Positions 1-3,136 of a stretch of DNA of 5,129 bases are shown here, piece after piece. The DNA is from an uncultured Eubacteriales bacterium (GTDB lineage Bacteria; Bacillota; Clostridia; Oscillospirales; Oscillospiraceae), in NCBI GenBank assembly GCA_902477055.1, contig CABSFY010000118.1, positions 1 through 5,129 of the forward strand, read 5' to 3'. Below the pieces are notes generated by a model, which ran no database searches, was not told where the DNA came from, and saw nothing but the letters and a program-made list of their open reading frames with translations. How positions within the stretch are numbered: the first letter of the stretch is position 1; every line of letters starts with the position of its first letter. Both the position numbers and the translations under genes were made by a program.

Positions 1-35
1 CGGTAAGGATGAAACCTCCTACGACATTGCAGCGT

Positions 36-124
36 GCGCCTGCGGGCGCGGGGACTCCTTCAGTCATGGCCTACGGCCACGACAGCTCCCTCAGAGAGGG
101 AGCCAAGGCGCTGCGGGCGCGGGG
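36..124. repeat. Short interspersed palindromic repeat with two hairpins, flanked by direct repeats
   Basis: This stretch holds two adjacent hairpins. The first pairs 63-71 with 75-83 around a TAC loop. Its only imperfect pair is A66/C80, which becomes a G-U pair if the minus strand is transcribed. The second is perfect: GCTCCCTC (85-92), loop AGA, GAGGGAGC (96-103). The 13-mer TGCGGGCGCGGGG occurs at 41-53 and again at 112-124, so the hairpin core (about 54-111) looks inserted between duplicated flanks. The left flank also forms a small hairpin, GCGCC (36-40) with GGCGC (45-49). From memory, CTCCCTC/GAGGGAG hairpins of this kind are common intergenic repeats in Oscillospiraceae. The element lies just downstream of the minus-strand histidine kinase, so it could act as a 3' mRNA structure, but no T tract makes it a canonical terminator. 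Positions 1-35 show no supported gene. Confidence 0.6.
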
Positions 125-130
125 GAAGAA

Positions 131-1156
131 TTATTTCGGCAGGACGACGCGGAAGGTGCTGCCCCTGCCGGGGGCGCTGTCCACCTCGATCACGCCGTCG
201 GATAGCTCCACGATCCGCTTGACGAGCGCGAGTCCCAGTCCGTTGCCGTCGGCGCGGCGGGACGTATCGCCCTGATAGAATTTTTCAAAGCTCCGGCGTG
301 CTGTCGCCTCGTCCATGCCGCAGCCGCGGTCGGTAACGGTGGCGACGACGCAGGTCGTCTGCTCCAGCAGGCGCAGCGAGATCTCCTGCCCCGGCGCACT
401 GAATTTGACGGCGTTACTCAAAAGGTTCGTCCAGACGTGCGACAGCAGGCTTTCGCAGCCGTGGAAGGTCACCTCGTCGAGCTGCACGTCGAAGCTCAGG
501 CTCTTTTTCGCCCATTCCGGCTCCAAAATCACGACGGCCTGCCGGAGCTGCTCGTCGAGGCGGAAGTCGGTGTACTGCTCGGGCAGCGGGCCGCTTTCCA
601 GCTTGGAGAGAATCAGAATATTCTCCACCAGCGTGGACAGCCGGTGCGTGTTATATAGAATTTTATCCAGATATTCCTCCCGCTCGGCGTCGGACAGCTC
701 CTTGTCTTGCAGCAGCATCGCGTAGCCCTCGACGGCGGTCAGCGGAGTCTTAAACTCGTGGGAAACATTGGCGATAAAGTCGTTGCTGAGCGTGGTAATG
801 CTGTTCAGCTCCTGCACCATCGCGTTAAAATTGCGGAAGGTGGTCTGCACCTCCTCCAGCTTGCTCGAATCGCTGACGGAAACGGTGAAATTCCCGTGCG
901 CGACCTCCTTGGAGGCGTTGCTGAGCTTGAGCATCGGCGTCAGAATGCGCCGCCCGATGAATACGCTCATCAGGCCGCTTGCCACCAGCGACACCAGCAC
1001 CAGTGAGGCAAGCGACAATATCCCCGGCGAGGCCATATCCCCCGAGCGCCGGAGAACCAGCAGCACGGCGATCACCGCACCGAAGGTAATGAGCACGATC
1101 ACCGATACAATTAAATAGAAGTACAGCCGCATTCGCGGCGAGAGCTTATAGTCCAT
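131..1156 (-). CDS. Two-component sensor histidine kinase, short-loop (intramembrane-sensing type)
   Basis: This 341-residue membrane histidine kinase should autophosphorylate and pass phosphate to the response regulator encoded just upstream. Two hydrophobic segments (about residues 11-35 and 45-68) are separated by only about nine residues, so there is no room for an extracytoplasmic sensor domain. A HAMP linker follows (about 69-120, with P74), then the dimerisation domain with H-box SHEFKTPL and phospho-acceptor His133. The ATP-binding domain has an N-box with N244 and N248, a G1 box DRGCG (276-280), an F-box around FEKF (290-293) and a G2 box GNGLGLA (304-310). All catalytic boxes are present and the length is normal, so it looks functional. 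The chosen ATG overlaps the regulator's stop by 11 nt, pointing to translational coupling; no good Shine-Dalgarno precedes it. An ATG at codon 9 is a less likely start. The signal is unknown; the architecture resembles envelope-stress or antibiotic-responsive kinases of Firmicutes. Confidence 0.95.
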   Translation of the reverse strand: MDYKLSPRMRLYFYLIVSVIVLITFGAVIAVLLVLRRSGDMASPGILSLASLVLVSLVASGLMSVFIGRRILTPMLKLSNASKEVAHGNFTVSVSDSSKLEEVQTTFRNFNAMVQELNSITTLSNDFIANVSHEFKTPLTAVEGYAMLLQDKELSDAEREEYLDKILYNTHRLSTLVENILILSKLESGPLPEQYTDFRLDEQLRQAVVILEPEWAKKSLSFDVQLDEVTFHGCESLLSHVWTNLLSNAVKFSAPGQEISLRLLEQTTCVVATVTDRGCGMDEATARRSFEKFYQGDTSRRADGNGLGLALVKRIVELSDGVIEVDSAPGRGSTFRVVLPK

Positions 1157-1826
1157 CCCGTTTCACCGCCCGGTAGCCGATGCCGCGCACCGTCTGAATT
1201 TCAAAATCGGGGCTTGTGCGGAAACGATCGCGCAGACGGTTGATATGCACGTCCACCGTCCGCGCCTCCGTCACCGAATCCATGCCCCAAATGTCGTCCA
1301 TGAGCTGCTGCCGCGTAAAAATATGCGCCGGGGAGGACAGCAGCTTATACAGCAGCAAAAATTCCTTCTGCGGCAGGACGGCTTCGCCCGCCGGGGTCGA
1401 AACGGTGAAGCGGTCGTAGTCCAGCACCGAGCCGCCGACGGTCAGCCGCCGCTGGGCGACCATCTGCGCCCGCCGGAGCAGCGCGTTGATGCGCAAAACC
1501 ATTTCGTTGACGTTGACCGGCTTGACCATGTAGTCGTCCGCGCCGGAAAGGAAGCCGAATTGCAGGTCCTGAAAGCCGTCGCGCGCGGTGATCATCAGCA
1601 CGGGGACGGGATTTCCCTCCGCCCGAAGCTGCCGCACCAGCGCATAGCCATCCACGCGGGGCATCATGATGTCCGACACGATCAGGTCAATGTATTCGTG
1701 CGCCAGCAGCTCCAGCGCCTCCGCACCGTCAGCCGCGCCGAGGGCCGTAAAGCCGTTTCGCGTCAGCACGCGGCAAAAAAGCTGCCGCAGCTCGGCGTCG
1801 TCCTCCGCCACAAGAATCCGGAACAT
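1146..1826 (-). CDS. OmpR/PhoB-family response regulator
   Basis: This 226-residue DNA-binding response regulator is the cytoplasmic partner of the overlapping histidine kinase. The receiver domain (about residues 1-118) has the acidic pair D9/D10, phospho-acceptor D52 in SDIMMP, T80 and K102 in the VKP motif, so all residues needed for phosphorylation are present. A winged-helix output domain of the OmpR C-terminal type follows (about 128-222), with recognition-helix region TEARTVDVHINRLRD (187-201 approximately) and the family's closing RGIGYRA motif. The start is set at the ATG giving MFRILVAEDD, because a Shine-Dalgarno AAGGGGG (1840-1834) sits 7 nt upstream. An in-frame ATG 21 nt further upstream would add seven residues uncharacteristic of the family and would swallow that site. 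It is the first gene of the operon. A promoter lies immediately upstream and a candidate direct-repeat operator further up, consistent with autoregulation. The target regulon cannot be read from the sequence. Confidence 0.95.
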   Translation of the reverse strand: MFRILVAEDDAELRQLFCRVLTRNGFTALGAADGAEALELLAHEYIDLIVSDIMMPRVDGYALVRQLRAEGNPVPVLMITARDGFQDLQFGFLSGADDYMVKPVNVNEMVLRINALLRRAQMVAQRRLTVGGSVLDYDRFTVSTPAGEAVLPQKEFLLLYKLLSSPAHIFTRQQLMDDIWGMDSVTEARTVDVHINRLRDRFRTSPDFEIQTVRGIGYRAVKRDGL

Positions 1827-1833
1827 GGCATTG

Positions 1834-1840
1834 CCCCCTT
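1834..1840 (-). promoter_or_regulatory. Ribosome binding site deciding the response-regulator start
   Basis: On the minus strand AAGGGGG lies 7 nt before the ATG at 1826-1824. It supports that ATG over the one at 1847, because the upstream ATG would place this purine tract inside the coding sequence. Confidence 0.7.
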
Positions 1841-1848
1841 TCGCCAAC

Positions 1849-1878
1849 AGTATACCACACCGGAGGGGCTGTTGTAAA
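1849..1878 (-). promoter_or_regulatory. Probable sigma-A promoter of the two-component operon
   Basis: On the minus strand there is TTTACA (1878-1873; five of six to TTGACA) and TATACT (1854-1849; five of six to TATAAT) with an 18-bp spacer. Transcription would start near 1842, leaving a leader of only about 16 nt with the Shine-Dalgarno almost at the 5' end. The match and its placement are good, but the start site is inferred and untested. Confidence 0.6.
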
Positions 1879-1914
1879 ACCGCAATTCCGTTTTTTAATA
1901 AAATTTCATATCCG

Positions 1915-1932
1915 GTTGATGCCCAGTTGATG
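1915..1932. promoter_or_regulatory. Direct repeat GTTGATG x2, candidate response-regulator operator
   Basis: GTTGATG occurs at 1915-1921 and exactly again at 1926-1932, an 11-bp period or about one helical turn. Tandem half-sites spaced this way are the usual binding pattern of OmpR-family regulators. The pair lies about 70-90 bp upstream of the predicted start of the regulator operon and also upstream of the divergent phosphatidyltransferase gene, so it could serve either side. Assignment to this regulator is inference from spacing and location only. Confidence 0.35.
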
Positions 1933-1971
1933 TTTGGTGCGTATACTAATTAAGAAGAATAAGGCGTTCGT

Positions 1972-2147
1972 GTCATTGCAAGGAGCGGAGCGCCGCGGCA
2001 ATCCGCTTTCCTTGCGCCCGCAGGCGCGATGGTATGCACCAAAACTGGCGTGCCTGCACGGGCCGATGAGGGCATCGGCCTCTACGCAATGAGCAGAACT
2101 GCCTGCACAAGATCGCCACGGCCTCGTTGGGGCCTCGCAATTATAAC
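1972..2147. repeat. Composite palindromic (MITE-like) intergenic repeat
   Basis: The ends form imperfect inverted arms. The left arm (1975-2003) starts ATTGCAAGG and ends GGCAATC; the right arm (2111-2141) starts GATCGCC and ends CCTCGCAAT. From memory, elements with CATTGCGAGG ends and GGCAATC inner borders are abundant in GC-rich Clostridia genomes. The interior is packed with hairpins: GCGCC (2014-2018) with GGCGC (2023-2027), a wobble-containing stem around 2031-2055, and a perfect 8-bp stem at 2061-2080. There is no transposase gene, so the element would be non-autonomous. It lies in the upstream region of the phosphatidyltransferase gene and ends about 5 nt before that gene's Shine-Dalgarno, so it may form part of the 5' leader. 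An ATG at 2029 opens in frame with the gene, but that extension is translated repeat and not protein sequence. Confidence 0.6.
2051..2108. repeat. Nested hairpin segment between 9-bp direct repeats
   Basis: TGCCTGCAC occurs at 2051-2059 and again at 2100-2108. Between the copies is a perfect hairpin: GGCCGATG (2061-2068), loop AGGG, CATCGGCC (2073-2080). The arrangement suggests a small element inserted into the larger repeat with a 9-bp target duplication, though chance repetition in GC-rich sequence cannot be excluded. Confidence 0.4.
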
Positions 2148-2163
2148 GACCGGAGGGATGTTT

Positions 2164-2766
2164 ATGCAAGAGAAAGACCGTCAAAAGCTTGAACAGGCGC
2201 GGCACGTGGATACCGACCGCATCTTTACCCTGCCGAATATGCTCAGCTTTTTCCGGCTGCTGCTGATTCCGGTGATCGTCTATCTGCACGAGAGCGGATA
2301 CGTCTGGTGGGCGTTCGGGATGCTGCTGCTGTCCGGCGCAACGGACATCGTTGACGGCTGGATCGCCCGCACGTTCCATCTCGTTTCTGACTTCGGCAAG
2401 GCCATCGACCCCATCGCCGACAAGCTGACGCAGATTGCCGTGCTGCTGTGTCTGATGCCGATGCGCTTTTGGTGGGTCGTCGGCGTGCTGATTTTGAAGG
2501 AATGCTCCATCGGTGCGCTGTCGCTGGTCACCATCAAGCGCACCCACAGCGTCTACAGCGCCGGCTGGTACGGCAAGCTGTGCACCGTGATTATCTATCT
2601 TTCCATGTTCGTCCTGATTCTCTGGCGCGACCCGACGCCGAAGTTCGTGCTGATTGATTCGCTCCTGATCGCGGCGGCCGTCTGTCTGTCGTTTGTGAAA
2701 TATCTGCTCTACTTTACGCGGATTTTGCGGGAGGCGCGGAGGGATACGCCGCGGACTGACGCATGA
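2164..2766 (+). CDS. CDP-alcohol phosphatidyltransferase (PgsA-like)
   Basis: This 200-residue integral membrane enzyme transfers a phosphatidyl group from CDP-diacylglycerol to an alcohol, releasing CMP. The family signature DG-x2-AR-x8-G-x3-D-x3-D is intact at D64, G65, A68, R69, G78, D82 and D86, with D61 also present; the aspartates bind the catalytic metal. The N-terminal TLPNMLSFFRLLLIPV (22-37) and the later WYGKLCT (135-141) resemble phosphatidylglycerophosphate synthases. Hydrophobic stretches near 28-41, 46-62, 88-120, 140-153 and 162-183 fit the usual six-helix fold. The best guess is glycerol-3-phosphate as acceptor; a cardiolipin-synthase-like or other alcohol specificity is possible, so no symbol is given. 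The start is the ATG 6 nt after GGAGGG (2152-2157). An ATG at 2158 abuts that site, and the longer frame from 2029 is repeat DNA. The stop overlaps the next gene by 4 nt. Confidence 0.92.
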   Translation: MQEKDRQKLEQARHVDTDRIFTLPNMLSFFRLLLIPVIVYLHESGYVWWAFGMLLLSGATDIVDGWIARTFHLVSDFGKAIDPIADKLTQIAVLLCLMPMRFWWVVGVLILKECSIGALSLVTIKRTHSVYSAGWYGKLCTVIIYLSMFVLILWRDPTPKFVLIDSLLIAAAVCLSFVKYLLYFTRILREARRDTPRTDA

Positions 2767-2951
2767 AGGGGCGCTTCCTGAGATTTTGGCGGCAGCGCTC
2801 GGCGCGGCTGGGCCATCGGCTGCGCTACGGGCCGCAGAAGCGGATGGTCCGCTGCCCGGCCTGTAGGGCTATGCAGTCCGTGCCTGCCGGCCGCGGACAG
2901 ACCAAGATCATCTGCCGTCGCTGCGGAGAGATTTTTTTGCGCCGAACCTGA
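2763..2951 (+). CDS. Small basic zinc-ribbon protein
   Basis: This is a 62-residue cytoplasmic protein with a very basic N-terminal half (about residues 1-30, rich in Arg and Lys) and a four-cysteine zinc ribbon: C31-P-A-C34 and C51-R-R-C54, separated by 16 residues. Paired CxxC knuckles imply binding of one structural zinc, and the basic tail could contact nucleic acid or phospholipid headgroups; both are inference. I do not recognise a named family. Its ATG overlaps the stop of the phosphatidyltransferase in an ATGA junction, and there is no properly spaced Shine-Dalgarno (the nearest, GGAGGG, is about 20 nt upstream), so it is probably translated by coupling. A strong terminator follows 7 nt after its stop, closing a two-gene operon. 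The paired cysteine motifs, tight junction and terminator argue that this short frame is real. Confidence 0.8.
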   Translation: MKGRFLRFWRQRSARLGHRLRYGPQKRMVRCPACRAMQSVPAGRGQTKIICRRCGEIFLRRT

Positions 2952-2958
2952 TATTATG

Positions 2959-2989
2959 CCGGAATTCGACAAAATCGAATTCCGGTTTT
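2959..2989 (+). terminator. Rho-independent terminator of the phosphatidyltransferase/zinc-ribbon operon
   Basis: A perfect 11-bp inverted repeat, CCGGAATTCGA (2959-2969) and TCGAATTCCGG (2975-2985), encloses a CAAAA loop and is followed by TTTTC. It starts 7 nt after the zinc-ribbon stop. The T run is short but the stem is strong. It works in the plus direction only, since no T tract follows on the other strand. Confidence 0.88.
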
Positions 2990-3020
2990 CGTAAAAAATG
3001 CACAATATCTGGCAGTTAAA

Positions 3021-3033
3021 ATTGTCTATTGTC
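3021..3033 (+). promoter_or_regulatory. Tandem ATTGTC repeat upstream of the phosphoesterase promoter
   Basis: ATTGTC occurs at 3021-3026 and at 3028-3033, a 7-bp period, ending about 20 bp before the -35 hexamer. It might be a regulator site, but the sequence is AT-rich and short, so chance is a serious alternative. Confidence 0.2.
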
Positions 3034-3053
3034 ATGAATCTGTTTTTGTGGGG

Positions 3054-3082
3054 TGTACATTCCGAAAAACATCTGCTATACT
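3054..3082 (+). promoter_or_regulatory. Extended -10 sigma-A promoter of the secreted phosphoesterase gene
   Basis: TGTACA (3054-3059; four of six to TTGACA) and TATACT (3077-3082; five of six to TATAAT) are separated by the ideal 17 bp. A TG at 3074-3075 one base before the -10 box makes it an extended -10 promoter. Transcription would begin near 3089-3090, giving a leader of about 47 nt. It follows the upstream terminator, so the gene has its own transcription unit. Confidence 0.7.
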
Positions 3083-3091
3083 CTACTTGTA

Positions 3092-3111
3092 GAGCGGGTA
3101 CAATCCCGCTC
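3092..3111 (+). promoter_or_regulatory. Leader hairpin near the mRNA 5' end
   Basis: GAGCGGG (3092-3098) and CCCGCTC (3105-3111) form a perfect 7-bp stem around the loop TACAAT, starting 2-3 nt after the predicted transcription start and ending 9 nt before the purine tract AAAAGGAG. It may be a 5' mRNA-stabilising stem or an operator overlapping the start site. It lacks the T tract of a terminator and is too simple for a known riboswitch. Confidence 0.5.
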
Positions 3112-3136
3112 AACATAACGAAAAGGAGTGTATCTC

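Noticed and set aside
1..20. Minus-strand AGGAGG (20-15) as ribosome binding site of a gene beyond the window
   Set aside because: No ATG, GTG or TTG follows within the 14 visible bases, so a start would be too far from the site. It may be chance or part of the repeat.
61..103. Double hairpin as intrinsic terminator of the two-component operon
   Set aside because: On the minus strand neither stem is followed by a run of T, so it does not meet the usual criterion.
1245..1877. Plus-strand open frame over the response regulator
   Set aside because: It is antisense to a fully motif-supported regulator and its Arg/His/Gln-rich product has no recognisable features.
1916..1947. Possible plus-strand promoter TTGATG ... 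TATACT
   Set aside because: The -10-like TATACT at 1942-1947 is good, but the spacer to TTGATG at 1916 is 20 bp and the second TTGATG is only 9 bp away. It is kept only as a weak possibility for the phosphatidyltransferase operon.
2142..2147. TATAAC as a -10 box for the phosphatidyltransferase
   Set aside because: There is no -35 match at 16-18 bp, and the start would fall in the Shine-Dalgarno. It belongs to the repeat terminus.
2029..2163. 45-residue N-terminal extension of the phosphatidyltransferase
   Set aside because: The stretch is translated palindromic repeat with no ribosome binding site of its own. The ATG at 2164 follows GGAGGG with correct spacing and gives the usual family N-terminus.
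1906..2547. Minus-strand open frame over the phosphatidyltransferase and repeat
   Set aside because: It runs antisense to a clear enzyme gene and through repeat DNA, with no domain and a Gln/His-rich product typical of shadow frames.
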